Source: an uncultured Clostridia bacterium (lineage in GTDB: Bacteria > Bacillota > Clostridia > TANB77 > CAG-508). Taken from it: DNA of 64,000 nt. Below are positions 50,777 through 61,707 of the stretch, piece after piece; positions within the stretch are counted from its first letter, which is position 1, and each line of letters begins with the position of its first letter. The notes under the pieces are model-generated. The model had not been told where the DNA came from and ran no database searches. It saw nothing but the letters and a program-made list of their open reading frames with translations. Position numbers and translations under genes: made by a program. The stretch spans positions 1 to 64,000 of the forward strand of contig CANRHX010000004.1 in assembly GCA_947630545.1 (NCBI GenBank), read 5' to 3'.

Positions 50777-52528
50777 TTATATTTTATATTTTTCTCTAAC
50801 TTGATATTTAGTATGTAATAAATCATGTGCTTTATGACTTCCTGGATTTTCTAAAAACTCTTCATAAATTTTCTTAAGGACAGGGTTTTCATGAGATTTT
50901 CTTATAGTACTTTTTTCATCTATAGAATACAAACAGTCTGCTCTAAGTTTTCTTACGTCGACATCCATACGTTCTTTAGAACTTTTTATTGGTTGACCTC
51001 CACCCATTATGCATCCACCAGGGCATGCCATAATTTCTACAAATTGATAATCTGCTTTTCCTTCTTTTATTTCATTCATAATTTTTTGTGCGTTTGCTAA
51101 TCCACTAGCTGCAACAACTTTAATTTCTTTTCCTGCAATATTAACAGTTGCTCTTTTTATTCCTTTTCCTCCGCGAACTTCTTCAAAGTTGATTTCTTGT
51201 AAGTCTTCCCCTGTCAAAGTATCTTGTGCTGTTCTAAGAGCTGCTTCCATAACACCACCAGTTGTTCCAAATATTGCTCCTGCTCCTGTTGCTTCTCCCA
51301 TAGGATTATCAAATTCTGAATCTTCTAATGAAGTAAAGTCTATATTTGCCTGTTTTATCATTCTAGCTAATTCTCTAGTTGTAATAACACTGTCTACATC
51401 AAACATTCCATCATTTTGCATTTCTGTTCTTTGTCTTTCGAACTTTTTGGCAATACATGGCATAACAGAAACCACATATATATTTTTAGGATCAATTCCT
51501 TCTTTTTGTGCATAATAAGTTTTTATAATTGCCCCAAACATTTCATGTGGAGATTTACAACTTGATAGATGTGCTAGTTGATCTGGATAGTTCATTTCAA
51601 TATATTTTACCCATCCTGGACTACAAGATGTAATCATTGGTAAAGTTCCACCATTTTGCAATCTTTCTATAAGTTCATTTGCTTCTTCTACTATTGTAAA
51701 ATCTGCACCTGTATTTGTGTCGAATACTTTATCAAAGCCAAGTCTTTTTAAACTTGATACCATTTTACCTGTAACATTTGTACCTATTGGCATTCCAAAT
51801 TCTTCTCCTAGAGCTGCTCTAACCGCAGGGGCTGTTTGAGCAACAACATATGTATCTGGATCTTTTAATTTTGCCCATACTTCTTTAATGCTTTCTTTTT
51901 CATGTAGTGCTCCTGTTGGGCAGTTTTGTATACACTGTCCACAGAAAGTACAGTTGACATCATTTAAGCTTTTATTTTCTACTGTTGAAATACAAGATTC
52001 AAAACCTCTATTTATTGTGTCTATTGCTCCAACACCTTGAACTTTTTTACAAGTTGCCACACATCTTCTACATAAAACACATTTGTCAAAATCTCTTACA
52101 ATTGATGGAGATAAATCATCAATTTCATGCTCAACTTTTTCTCCTTCAAATTGAATGTCTGTCATATTGAATTGTTTTGCTAATGCCTGTAATTCACAAT
52201 TTCCAGACCTTACGCAAGTTAAGCATTCTACTTTATGGTTTGAAATTATTAAGTCTAATACTACCCTTCTTGCTTCTAATACACTTGGTGTGTTTGTATG
52301 TACTACCATTCCTTCTTCGACTTTTTGAATGCATGATGTTGCAAATCCTCTTCTTCCTTCTACTTCAACAAGACAAACTCTACAATCTCCAACTTCATTT
52401 ATTTTTTTTAGAAAGCATAATGTTGGTATGTCTATTCCAGCAAATCTTGCAGCTTCTAATATTGTACTACCTTGTGGTACACTTACTTTTTGATTATCTA
52501 TTGTTAAATTTATTAAGTTGTTTTCCAT
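50777..52528 (-). CDS. hydA: [FeFe] hydrogenase catalytic subunit (HydA/HndD type)
   Basis: ITSCSPGWVKYIE, VMPCIAKKFE, MACPGGCIMGGGQP; N-terminal 2Fe-2S and 4Fe-4S domains. Confidence 0.96.
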   Translation of the reverse strand: MENNLINLTIDNQKVSVPQGSTILEAARFAGIDIPTLCFLKKINEVGDCRVCLVEVEGRRGFATSCIQKVEEGMVVHTNTPSVLEARRVVLDLIISNHKVECLTCVRSGNCELQALAKQFNMTDIQFEGEKVEHEIDDLSPSIVRDFDKCVLCRRCVATCKKVQGVGAIDTINRGFESCISTVENKSLNDVNCTFCGQCIQNCPTGALHEKESIKEVWAKLKDPDTYVVAQTAPAVRAALGEEFGMPIGTNVTGKMVSSLKRLGFDKVFDTNTGADFTIVEEANELIERLQNGGTLPMITSCSPGWVKYIEMNYPDQLAHLSSCKSPHEMFGAIIKTYYAQKEGIDPKNIYVVSVMPCIAKKFERQRTEMQNDGMFDVDSVITTRELARMIKQANIDFTSLEDSEFDNPMGEATGAGAIFGTTGGVMEAALRTAQDTLTGEDLQEINFEEVRGGKGIKRATVNIAGKEIKVVAASGLANAQKIMNEIKEGKADYQFVEIMACPGGCIMGGGQPIKSSKERMDVDVRKLRADCLYSIDEKSTIRKSHENPVLKKIYEEFLENPGSHKAHDLLHTKYQVREKYKI

Positions 52529-52569
52529 TATCTTTCCTCCTTGATATTTTTTTCATTTTAATTATCCAA

Positions 52570-54426
52570 CTATCCTATTGCTTTAAATGGGCAACTAGCT
52601 AGACAAGTACCACATTTAATACATTTTTCTTGATTAATAGCTCTTTTTTCCCTTGCTTCTCCTTGAATTGCATTAACAGGACAAACTTTTTGGCATAGTC
52701 CACAGCTCTTACATTTTTCTGGATAAATTTCTATTTTAGAAATTGCTTTACACTCTTTTGTTCTACAGTTTTTATCAACTGCATGTTCTATAAATTCATC
52801 TCTAAAATATTTAAGAGTACTAATTACTGGATTTGGTGCAGTTTGACCTAGTCCGCAAACACTTGATTTTATTATATTTTGAGCTAATATTTCTAATTTC
52901 TCAATATCGGCTTCTTCACCTTTTCCGTTACAAAGTTTTTCTAGTATTTCTAACATTCTTTTTGTTCCAATTCTGCAAGGTGTACATTTTCCGCAACTTT
53001 CACTTACAGTGAATTCTAGGTAGAATTTAGATAGGTTAACCATACATTTTGTATCGTCCATTATAATCATTCCACCAGATCCCATCATTGAACCTATTTC
53101 TTTTAATGATTCATAATCTATTGGTGTGTCTAAGTATTGCTTTGGTATGCATCCACCTGATGGTCCACCAGTTTGAGCTGCTTTAAACTCTCTATTGTTT
53201 GGAATTCCGCCACCTATATCATATACTATCTCTCTTAATGTAGTTCCCATAGGTACTTCTACTAATCCTATGTTATTTACATTTCCACCTAAAGCAAATA
53301 CTTTTGTTCCTTTTGATTTTTCTGTTCCAATTGATAAATACCACTCTGCTCCATTTAATATAATTCTTGTTACATTTGCATAAGTTTCAACATTGTTAAT
53401 TAATGTAGGTTTACCCCATAAGCCTGCTGCTGCTGGATATGGAGGCTTTACTCTTGGTTGACCACGTTTTCCTTCAATAGATTCTAGTAAAGCTGTTTCT
53501 TCTCCACATACGAAGGCTCCTGCACCTAAACGAATTTCTATATCAAAGTCAAATCCAGAATTAAATATATTTTTTCCAACTATTCCATATTCTTTTGCTT
53601 GATCAATTGCTATTTGGAATCTTTTTACTGCTATTGGATATTCTGCTCTTACATAAATGCATCCTTTGTTTGCTCCAATACAATATGCAGCAATCATCAT
53701 TGCTTCTAGTACGCTATGAGGATCTCCTTCTAGTATACTTCTATCCATGAATGCTCCTGGGTCACCTTCGTCAGCATTGCATACAACGTATTTTTGATCT
53801 GCTTCGTTTGCTTTAGTAAGTTCCCATTTTTTACCTGTTGGGAAACCTGCTCCTCCACGTCCTCTTAGACCAGATTTTGAAATTACATCTATTACTTCTT
53901 CTGGTGTCATTTCTTTTAATACTTTTTCTAATGCCTTGTAACCGTCAAATGCTATGTATTCATCTATATTTTCTGGGTCTATAACACCACAGTTTTTTAA
54001 TGCAATTCTTTTTTGTTTTTTATAAAAACTTAATTCGTCTAAACTTTGAGCTTTTTTTCCATCAATGTCTTTGCAAAGTAATCTTGTAACTACTTCTCCT
54101 TCAATGATGTGTTTTTGTATAATCTCTTCACAATCTGATGGTTTTACCATTGCATAAAATGTATCTTCTGGTCTTATTATTACTATTGGTCCTTTTGCAC
54201 ATAAACCAAAACATCCTGTTTTTATTACTCTTACATTTTCTATGTTTTTTTCTTTTATAATTTTTCTAAATGTTTCTAATATTTTTGGTGAATCAGATGA
54301 TGTACAACCTGTTCCATGACATACTAGTATATGTTTTTCCCTTGTATCTGATTTTGTATTTACGCGTAAATCTAGTTCTTTTCTTTTTTCTTCTCTTATT
54401 TTTTGAATTTCTTCAAGTGTTTTCAT
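52570..54426 (-). CDS. NuoF-like hydrogenase subunit (HydB/HndC)
   Basis: SGLRGRGGAGFPTGKKWE; CNADEGDPGAFMDR; SCGKCTPCRIGTKRM; 4Fe-4S C-terminus. Confidence 0.96.
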   Translation of the reverse strand: MKTLEEIQKIREEKRKELDLRVNTKSDTREKHILVCHGTGCTSSDSPKILETFRKIIKEKNIENVRVIKTGCFGLCAKGPIVIIRPEDTFYAMVKPSDCEEIIQKHIIEGEVVTRLLCKDIDGKKAQSLDELSFYKKQKRIALKNCGVIDPENIDEYIAFDGYKALEKVLKEMTPEEVIDVISKSGLRGRGGAGFPTGKKWELTKANEADQKYVVCNADEGDPGAFMDRSILEGDPHSVLEAMMIAAYCIGANKGCIYVRAEYPIAVKRFQIAIDQAKEYGIVGKNIFNSGFDFDIEIRLGAGAFVCGEETALLESIEGKRGQPRVKPPYPAAAGLWGKPTLINNVETYANVTRIILNGAEWYLSIGTEKSKGTKVFALGGNVNNIGLVEVPMGTTLREIVYDIGGGIPNNREFKAAQTGGPSGGCIPKQYLDTPIDYESLKEIGSMMGSGGMIIMDDTKCMVNLSKFYLEFTVSESCGKCTPCRIGTKRMLEILEKLCNGKGEEADIEKLEILAQNIIKSSVCGLGQTAPNPVISTLKYFRDEFIEHAVDKNCRTKECKAISKIEIYPEKCKSCGLCQKVCPVNAIQGEAREKRAINQEKCIKCGTCLASCPFKAIG

Positions 54427-54476
54427 ATCTATCAATTCCTTTCTTGTGTCTTATTTATGTACTTTTCGACACATTT

Positions 54477-54965
54477 TTAGTTTTCTGCATCTAATTCATC
54501 TAAAACTTGGTCTAACATTTTAACTGTAGCTTTTCCGTAAACTTTTCCATTTATGGTAAACACTGGTGCTAAACCACATGCTCCAACACATCTTTGTGCT
54601 TCTATTGAGTATTTTCCGTCTTCTGTTGTTTCTCCCTCATTTATTTTTAGTCTTTCTTGTAATCTGTCCATTATTTTTTGGGCACCTTTAACATAGCATG
54701 CTGTGCCTAAACATACTGATATACTGTATTTTCCTTTTGGTTTTAATGAAAATCTTGAATAAAATGTTACTACTCCATAAATTTCTGCCATTGGCATATT
54801 TAAAAACTCTGAAAGTTGTTGTTGAACGTCCATTGGTACATAACCATAGTGTTCTTGAATTTCGTTTAACATCTGAATTAAATTATCTTTGATTGGTAAA
54901 TATGTTTTAAATAATTCGTCTAAAAATTTGTCCTTGCATTTACATTCTTTCTTTTTATCTTCCAT
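54477..54965 (-). CDS. NuoE-like hydrogenase subunit (HydC/HndA)
   Basis: YGVVTFYSRFSLKPKGKYSISVCLGTACYVKGA; RCVGACGLAPVFTINGKVYGK. Confidence 0.95.
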   Translation of the reverse strand: MEDKKKECKCKDKFLDELFKTYLPIKDNLIQMLNEIQEHYGYVPMDVQQQLSEFLNMPMAEIYGVVTFYSRFSLKPKGKYSISVCLGTACYVKGAQKIMDRLQERLKINEGETTEDGKYSIEAQRCVGACGLAPVFTINGKVYGKATVKMLDQVLDELDAEN

Positions 54966-55053
54966 TATACCTCTCCTTATTTTAATATATTTTATTTGAT
55001 AACTTTATATTATATTTTTATGCGAAATTTGTCAATTGTTTATAAATTTTTAA

Positions 55054-55082
55054 TTGAATTATTATATAAAATATGTTATAAT
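55054..55082 (+). promoter_or_regulatory. promoter of GC-distinct cassette B
   Basis: TTGAAT - 17 nt - TATAAT, extended TG. Confidence 0.65.
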
Positions 55083-55114
55083 TTATATAATTTTTTATGA
55101 AAGGATGGATGAAT

Positions 55115-55324
55115 ATGTCCAAAAAGAAAATTACTAGAAAAGGCGAAAAACCTTACCCCAAAAGTAATCGGTCAGGCAATGCAACCTTAGTTATAAGCCA
55201 GGCATACGGCGACAATTGGGCTGAAAATTTCTCTAAACAGATTCAGCAAGAATGGGCTCACGATCACTCAGAATCTACTGATGAGACTTCAACCAATGCA
55301 AGTGTCAACGAAAATAGCAGTTAG
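55115..55324 (+). CDS. orphan small protein of unknown function, GC-distinct cassette B (69 aa)
   Basis: RBS GAAAGGATGG; MSKKKITRKGEKPYPKSNRSGNATLVISQAYGDNWAENFSKQIQQEWAHDHSESTDETSTNASVNENSS; 26/60 GC in the sampled line. Confidence 0.7.
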   Translation: MSKKKITRKGEKPYPKSNRSGNATLVISQAYGDNWAENFSKQIQQEWAHDHSESTDETSTNASVNENSS

Positions 55325-55354
55325 GATAATTTCGAGGGCAATTAAACATCCGAA

Positions 55355-55393
55355 GAGCCTCTGGGTTATATATACCTAGAGGCTCAATTTTTT
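55355..55393 (+). terminator. terminator of cassette B (may also serve uvrA)
   Basis: GAGCCTCT-gggttatatatacct-AGAGGCTCAATTTTTT. Confidence 0.85.
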
Positions 55394-58223
55394 ATTTTAA
55401 ATATTTTTTTAAGAATTGACCTGTATAACTTTCTGGCACTTTGCAAATTTCCTCTGGAGTTCCAGTTGCAACAACAGTTCCACCAGCATCTCCACCTTCT
55501 GGTCCTAAATCTACTATATAATCGCAAGTTTTAATTAAATCTAGATTATGTTCAATAACGATAATGGTATTTCCAGTATCAACAAGTCTTTGTAAAATAT
55601 TAACTAATCTATGAACATCTGCTATATGAAGACCTGTAGTAGGTTCATCTAATATATATAATGTTTTCCCAGTTGCTTTTTTAGAAAGCTCTGTAGCAAG
55701 TTTTACTCTTTGAGCTTCACCTCCTGAAAGTGTTGTTGAAGGTTGTCCAAGTTTTATATAGCCAAGTCCAACATCATAAAGAGTTTGAATTTTATTTTTT
55801 ATCTTTGGAATTTTATCAAAAAATTGTAATGCTTCTTCTACAGTCATGTCTAAAACATCAGCAATATTTTTTCCTTTATATTTTACTTCCAAAGTTTCTC
55901 TATTATAGCGTTTTCCTTTACATACTTCACAAGGTACATAAATATCTGGTAAAAAGTGCATTTCTATTTTGTGTACACCATCACCGTTACAGCTTTCACA
56001 TCTTCCTCCAGGTACATTGAAACTGAATCTTCCTTTTTGATATCCACGAACCTTCGCTTCTTCTGTTTGTGTAAATATATCTCTTATTAAATCGAATACT
56101 CCTGTATATGTTGCAGGATTTGAGCGTGGAGTTCTTCCAATTGGAGATTGATCAATATCTATTATTTTATCTATGTTCTCTAAACCCTTTATAGCTTTAC
56201 ACTTACCTGGTTTTTCATTTGAACCATTTATTTCTTTTGCAACTGTTTTATATAATACTTCATTTACTAATGTTGATTTTCCTGAACCAGATACTCCTGT
56301 TACGCAAGTAAATACACTTAAAGGGAATTTTACATCTATATTTTTTAAATTATTTTCAGTTGCTCCCTTTATTTCAATTGCTTTGGATTTTACTATTTTT
56401 CTTCTATTTTTTGGAACTTCTATTTTTTTCTTTCCACTTAAATATTGTCCAGTAATAGATTCTTCAACTTTCATTACTTCTTTAGCTGTTCCTTGTGCCA
56501 TGACATAACCACCATGTGTTCCTGCTCCTGGTCCAATGTCTATAATTTGATCTGCTGCATACATAGTATCTTCATCATGCTCTACTACTAGCAAGGTATT
56601 TCCTAAGTCTCTTAATTTTTTTAATGTAGCTAACAATTTATCGTTATCTCTTTGATGAAGTCCTATGCTTGGTTCATCTAATATATAAAGAACTCCTGTT
56701 AAACCTGAGCCTATTTGAGTAGCTAAACGTATACGTTGTGCTTCTCCTCCAGATAAAGTCCCCGCACTTCTTGATAATGTTAAATATTCCAAACCGACAT
56801 CTATTAAAAATTGAAGTCTAGCATCTATTTCTTTTAGTATCATTTCTGCAATCATAGCTTTTTGCTTTGTAAGTTTTAATTTATTTAGATACTCCTTCAT
56901 TTTGTTAATAGACATATCTGTTAATTCGTTTATGTTTTTAGTTCCAATTTTTATTGATAATATTTCTTTTTTTAGTCTTGCACCATTACATGTAGGACAA
57001 TGTGAATTGCTCATATACATTTCATAAAAATCTCTCATTCCTTGAGATTTAGTCTCACTATGACGTCTATCTAAAGTTGGTAAAACTCCTTCAAAAGGAG
57101 CTTTAAATTTTCTTACTCCTGCATATGATTCATACTCGAAGTCTATTTCTTCATCACCTGTACCATAAAGTATTTTTTCTAAAAAACATCTTGGCAAATC
57201 CTTTATTTTTTTATTTTTTATATCAACTCCATAATGTTTTCCTACGCTTTCAAAATACATTTTTGCCATGGTATCTCCACGTTTCATTGTACTAGCTCCA
57301 AAAGCTTTTACTCCATCGTATAGTGTTTTGTTTTTATCTGGAATTATTAAATCCTCATCCATTTTCATTAAAAATCCTATTCCCATACACGTTGGACATG
57401 CTCCAAATGGATTATTAAATGAAAACATTCTAGGTGTTAATTCTGGGAAACTAAATCCACAATCAGGACATGCATAATTGCAACTATACAAAACAGGTTT
57501 TTTACCTTGAATATCTATTAAAACCATATTTTCAGCATGCTTTAAGGCAACTTCTACGGATTCTGTTAGCCTACCTACAATATCTGGTTTTATAACTAGC
57601 CTATCAACAATCAACTCTATTTCATGTTTCTTTTTTCTATCTATTTGAATTTCGTCTTCTCCTAGTTCATAAAGTTCACCATCAACCCTAACTCTTACAA
57701 ATCCTTCCTTCTGATATTCCTCTAGTTGTTTTGTAAATTCACCTTTTCTTCCTCTTACAACTGGAGCTAAAACTTGAATTTTAGTTCCTTCATCTAATGC
57801 CATGATGTTATCTATTATTTGATCAATTGATTGTCTTTCTATTTTTGTACCACAGTTTGGACAATATGGTACTCCAATTCTTGCATATAATAAACGAATA
57901 TAATCATATATTTCTGTAACAGTTCCAACAGTTGACCTTGGATTTTTTGATGTTGTTTTTTGATCTATAGAAATAGCAGGACTAAGCCCTTCTATAGATT
58001 GAACATTTGGCTTTTCCATTAGTCCTAAAAACTGCCTTGCATATGAAGATAGACTTTCAACATATCTTCTTTGCCCTTCTGCATATAGTGTATCAAAAGC
58101 TAAGCTAGATTTGCCAGAACCAGAAAGCCCTGTAATTACAACCAGTTTATCTCTTGGAATTTCTATATCTATATTTTTTAGATTATGTTCCTTTGCCCCT
58201 TTTATTACTATTTTATCGTTCAT
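55392..58223 (-). CDS. uvrA: excinuclease ABC subunit A
   Basis: [45 protein letters not shown]; start moved to 58223 (RBS GGGGGAA), because the ORF-track N-terminus [11 protein letters not shown] is translated repeat. Confidence 0.97.
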   Translation of the reverse strand: MNDKIVIKGAKEHNLKNIDIEIPRDKLVVITGLSGSGKSSLAFDTLYAEGQRRYVESLSSYARQFLGLMEKPNVQSIEGLSPAISIDQKTTSKNPRSTVGTVTEIYDYIRLLYARIGVPYCPNCGTKIERQSIDQIIDNIMALDEGTKIQVLAPVVRGRKGEFTKQLEEYQKEGFVRVRVDGELYELGEDEIQIDRKKKHEIELIVDRLVIKPDIVGRLTESVEVALKHAENMVLIDIQGKKPVLYSCNYACPDCGFSFPELTPRMFSFNNPFGACPTCMGIGFLMKMDEDLIIPDKNKTLYDGVKAFGASTMKRGDTMAKMYFESVGKHYGVDIKNKKIKDLPRCFLEKILYGTGDEEIDFEYESYAGVRKFKAPFEGVLPTLDRRHSETKSQGMRDFYEMYMSNSHCPTCNGARLKKEILSIKIGTKNINELTDMSINKMKEYLNKLKLTKQKAMIAEMILKEIDARLQFLIDVGLEYLTLSRSAGTLSGGEAQRIRLATQIGSGLTGVLYILDEPSIGLHQRDNDKLLATLKKLRDLGNTLLVVEHDEDTMYAADQIIDIGPGAGTHGGYVMAQGTAKEVMKVEESITGQYLSGKKKIEVPKNRRKIVKSKAIEIKGATENNLKNIDVKFPLSVFTCVTGVSGSGKSTLVNEVLYKTVAKEINGSNEKPGKCKAIKGLENIDKIIDIDQSPIGRTPRSNPATYTGVFDLIRDIFTQTEEAKVRGYQKGRFSFNVPGGRCESCNGDGVHKIEMHFLPDIYVPCEVCKGKRYNRETLEVKYKGKNIADVLDMTVEEALQFFDKIPKIKNKIQTLYDVGLGYIKLGQPSTTLSGGEAQRVKLATELSKKATGKTLYILDEPTTGLHIADVHRLVNILQRLVDTGNTIIVIEHNLDLIKTCDYIVDLGPEGGDAGGTVVATGTPEEICKVPESYTGQFLKKYLK

Positions 58224-58246
58224 TAATATTCCCCCAATAAATTTTT

Positions 58247-58343
58247 GTGTCATCGGTTCCGGGTTTGATTGACACATTTTGTGTCATCGGTTCCGGGTTT
58301 GATTGACACATTTTGTGTCATTGGTTCCGGGTTTGGTTGACAC
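58247..58343 (+). repeat. 29-bp repeat family, three direct copies at exact 34-bp period (divergent promoter region)
   Basis: Units start at 58247, 58281 and 58315. Confidence 0.97.
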
Positions 58344-58387
58344 ACTCAACATATTATACACTTTTTAATTAATTTTATCAATATTTT

Positions 58388-58416
58388 TTGCCTTTTTCAG
58401 ATAAGTATGTTATAAT
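58388..58416 (+). promoter_or_regulatory. promoter of GC-distinct cassette C
   Basis: TTGCCT - 17 nt - TATAAT, extended TG. Confidence 0.65.
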
Positions 58417-58510
58417 TAATTTATGGCTAAATGTTTTATTTGGTCGTCCTCAAGGCAATTTGAGGGGTAAGCCTCGTGAGGCAAAAAACTATAGAAAGGA
58501 TTGACTTCCA

Positions 58511-58753
58511 ATGTTCCACTCCGTCAATACCGAAAGTTTTATCAGAACTTTTGGTGATGCCCTTACTCCGGAGAATATTCAGACGATTGACATTAATGAA
58601 TACGTCTGCATTATGCAGACTATCATTGAAGATGATCTCCCTGTCACAATTCTTGGAGAAAGGAACCGCAATTTCGCCCTGGCCATAGAAAAGCCAGGTG
58701 TAGAAATTGAGCAGTATCCTGGCAAGAACATCTTTGTGTTCTACCAGTACTAA
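58511..58753 (+). CDS. orphan protein of unknown function, GC-distinct cassette C (80 aa)
   Basis: RBS AGAAAGGATTG; ATG 58511; two 60-nt lines 24/60 and 26/60 GC against 12/60 in a sampled line of the neighbouring rqcH. Confidence 0.75.
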   Translation: MFHSVNTESFIRTFGDALTPENIQTIDINEYVCIMQTIIEDDLPVTILGERNRNFALAIEKPGVEIEQYPGKNIFVFYQY

Positions 58754-58771
58754 TCTCAATTGCTTTAGGGC

Positions 58772-58807
58772 AAACAGGTCTAGATTTTATGTCTGACCTG
58801 TTTTTTT
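58772..58807 (+). terminator. terminator of cassette C
   Basis: AAACAGGTC-tagattttatgtct-GACCTGTTTTTTT. Confidence 0.88.
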
Positions 58808-58863
58808 ATCTTGAATATCTTAATAAAATATGCTATTATATATTGACAAAGGAGGTTACAGCT

Positions 58864-60591
58864 ATGGCATTTGATGGAATAACGACAAAGGTAATAGCAG
58901 ATGAGTTACAAACTCTTGCCGGTAGTAGAATAGATAAAATATTTCAACCTAACAAAAATGAAATTGTTATAGGTCTTTATTTAGATGGAAAAAATTATGC
59001 CTTAAATATTTCTATAGATGCTCAAAATTACAGGATTAATTTAACCACTCATTCTAAAGCAAATCCACAAGTTGCTCCTAATTTTTGCATGCTACTTAGA
59101 AAACATTTAATAGGTCTTAAACTTAAAAATGTTATTGCATCAAATTTGGAGCGCTTAGTTATTCTTGAAATTGAAGGATTTGATGAATTTGAAGATATTA
59201 TTTCTAAAAAACTGGTAATTGAACTTATGGGTAAACATGGAAATATTATTTTAATAGATGAATCAAATATTATTATAGATAGTCTCCGCCATATAAAAAG
59301 TGAAGATAATTCTAACAGAAATATACTTCCGCATACAAAATATCAATTTCCTACAAGTACAAAAATTAATTTTTTAGATGTTAAAAATTATGATGATTTT
59401 AAATCAAATTTACCTATTGAAATTTCTATTACAAATATATCACAGGAAATTTCAAATACATATAATGGATTATCTAAAATTTTTATTGAGAATATTATTA
59501 GAACTTTGAATATTAAAAATTTAGATGATAACAGTTTAGAAAAAATATATAACTATATAAATTCAATAGTACAGAAAACATCTTCTGAAAATCTTTATTT
59601 TAAAATTATTGAGATTGAAGCAAATAACAAAATAAAAAAAGACTATTTTTTGTGTGAGGGAAATTCAAATTCTTTTGCTTTTAGCTTGAATTTTTTCATT
59701 GATGATTTTTATTATAATAAAGAATCTTCAGAAAATTTCAAATCATATCGTGATACAACCTTAAAGTTAATTTTAGATGTGCTAAAAAAATACAAGACAA
59801 GACTTTTGAACATTAATTCTAAATTAAAAGAATGTGAAAATATGGATACATATAAACTTTATGGAGAACTTATTACTGCTAATTTGTATAGAATTGAAAA
59901 TAAAAATTTGGAAAGTGTTACTGTAGAAAATTATTATGATAACAACAATTTAATTACTATTCCTCTTGATAAAAAGTATATACCAAGTATTAATGCGAAA
60001 AAGTTTTTCAAAAAATATAACAAATTAAAAAATACTTTAGAAATTGTTGGTATTCAAAAACAAGAAACACTACAAGAATTAGACTATTTAGAAAGTATTG
60101 TATATGAATTGGAAAATGCTTCATCTATAGAAGAAGTTGCTCAAATTTTTGATGAAATCTCTGAAAATGTGTTATTTAAAGATACCATTGGTAAGAAACA
60201 AAAATTTTCTAAAATGAAAAAGTCCAAACTAACTAAAAATAAGGAAGTTTCATTTAATCCTATAAAATATACTTTTGATGGTTTTACAGTTTTAGTTGGA
60301 AGAAATAATAAAGAAAATGATTATTTGACTTTAAAATATGCAAATAAATCTGATTTATGGTTTCACACTAAAGATATTCATGGAAGTCATGTTATATTAA
60401 AGACTACTGGTGAAAATATTGATGATAGTATTTTGTATAAATGTGCTCAATTAGCAGTAAAGCATAGTAAAGCAAAACATTCTTCTAATGTTCCTGTTGA
60501 CTATTGCCAAGTGAAATATGTAAAAAAACCTAATGGTGCAAAACCTGGTATGGTTATTTACACTACTAATAAGACTATTTTTGTAAAATAA
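58864..60591 (+). CDS. rqcH: RqcH/NFACT family (fibronectin-binding-like) ribosome quality-control protein
   Basis: MAFDGITTKVIADELQTLAGSRIDKIFQP; NDYLTLKYANKSDLWFHTKDIHGSHVIL; RBS GGAGG. Confidence 0.95.
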   Translation: MAFDGITTKVIADELQTLAGSRIDKIFQPNKNEIVIGLYLDGKNYALNISIDAQNYRINLTTHSKANPQVAPNFCMLLRKHLIGLKLKNVIASNLERLVILEIEGFDEFEDIISKKLVIELMGKHGNIILIDESNIIIDSLRHIKSEDNSNRNILPHTKYQFPTSTKINFLDVKNYDDFKSNLPIEISITNISQEISNTYNGLSKIFIENIIRTLNIKNLDDNSLEKIYNYINSIVQKTSSENLYFKIIEIEANNKIKKDYFLCEGNSNSFAFSLNFFIDDFYYNKESSENFKSYRDTTLKLILDVLKKYKTRLLNINSKLKECENMDTYKLYGELITANLYRIENKNLESVTVENYYDNNNLITIPLDKKYIPSINAKKFFKKYNKLKNTLEIVGIQKQETLQELDYLESIVYELENASSIEEVAQIFDEISENVLFKDTIGKKQKFSKMKKSKLTKNKEVSFNPIKYTFDGFTVLVGRNNKENDYLTLKYANKSDLWFHTKDIHGSHVILKTTGENIDDSILYKCAQLAVKHSKAKHSSNVPVDYCQVKYVKKPNGAKPGMVIYTTNKTIFVK

Positions 60592-60680
60592 AAATTGGAA
60601 AGCTATCTCATACCATGATAACTTCCCTAAAATAAAAAAATTATATTAAATGGCTCAAAAACCCTTTAATATAATTTTTT

Positions 60681-61148
60681 TTACCAGAATATTAACATTG
60701 AAAGTACTGTTGCAACTACAATTTCTTTTTTATCTAAATCTTTAGGTATAAATTCTATTTCTCCATTAGAGTCTTTTTCATTAACAAATTCTGCTTTATA
60801 ATAAGCTACATTATTTAACTTGAAAAATGACTCAAATGGCATTTCTTCTTTTGTTTTGTCAATTTCAATATAACTACTTCCCATATTTACATCTCGTTCA
60901 GAATAAAAGTCTAGTTTAAGATATTTTTCTTCTATGGGTTTATTTTTTTCATTTTTTATTATTCCTTTAATTCTTCCATTTACAGTTGTTGCCTCTGATT
61001 GATATATGTTAACTTGAGGAGGAATATTACCACTTGATTCCATTTGCTTATATGTCGAATTTAAACCTACTGCAATTAAGAATTCTGAAAATATTGCAAA
61101 TAATATTAATCCAATTATATATAAAAAATATGTTTTCATTTTTCCCAT
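60681..61148 (-). CDS. hypothetical membrane-anchored protein
   Basis: Complete ORF; N- and C-terminal TM segments. Confidence 0.6.
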   Translation of the reverse strand: MGKMKTYFLYIIGLILFAIFSEFLIAVGLNSTYKQMESSGNIPPQVNIYQSEATTVNGRIKGIIKNEKNKPIEEKYLKLDFYSERDVNMGSSYIEIDKTKEEMPFESFFKLNNVAYYKAEFVNEKDSNGEIEFIPKDLDKKEIVVATVLSMLIFW

Positions 61149-61219
61149 TTTTTACCACCTAATCTTATTATAACAAATTTTTAGCATATTTTCAAGGTTT
61201 TTATGAAGTATAATAGCAA

Positions 61220-61258
61220 AGAACTTGCACGTGACCATTTCGCCACATTGCAAGTTCT
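61220..61258 (-). terminator. hairpin after cassette D
   Basis: Minus strand AGAACTTGC-...-GCAAGTTCT followed by a weakly U-rich tail. Confidence 0.65.
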
Positions 61259-61270
61259 CTGTTTAGGGTT

Positions 61271-61672
61271 TTAGATGAGCCTGTATCCAGTGCTGTAAAA
61301 CATTGTAGCACCTTCAAACTCATAATCCTTAATGCTCGCATCAGCGTTCTGTCCTTTTGTTATTTTTACGCTTCCACGCTGATCTGCTATAGCAAGAAAC
61401 ACACCTTTGTCGGGTCCTTGGATCTTTTCAGCCTTGATTTTTAAGATCCGTTCTGTTTCTATATGATCTCCGTCCACTTTGAACGTAAAGATCTCATAGT
61501 CCCAATTTGGATCTTTTGCCACGACAATAACTTTGCCTTCGAATTCGAAGGCTTCTACGTAAACATACGCTACAGGTACACAGGGTTTCCCCCGGTACAA
61601 TAGCCCTTCTACGTAGTAATAGTTGTTCCTTACTATCTGGAAGTCTTTTTCAAACTGTGTATCCAGAAGCAC
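61271..61672 (-). CDS. orphan protein of unknown function, GC-distinct cassette D (133 aa, GTG start)
   Basis: RBS GAAAGGAGGGG; two 60-nt lines 26/60 and 28/60 GC. Confidence 0.75.
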   Translation of the reverse strand: MLLDTQFEKDFQIVRNNYYYVEGLLYRGKPCVPVAYVYVEAFEFEGKVIVVAKDPNWDYEIFTFKVDGDHIETERILKIKAEKIQGPDKGVFLAIADQRGSVKITKGQNADASIKDYEFEGATMFYSTGYRLI

Positions 61673-61707
61673 TAGAATTCCCCTCCTTTCAAAAAAATTT
61701 TGGGTTT

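Noticed and set aside
50777-54965. Hydrogenase cluster as a novel respiratory complex
   Set aside because: Ordinary three-subunit NuoE/NuoF/HydA arrangement of bifurcating [FeFe] hydrogenases.
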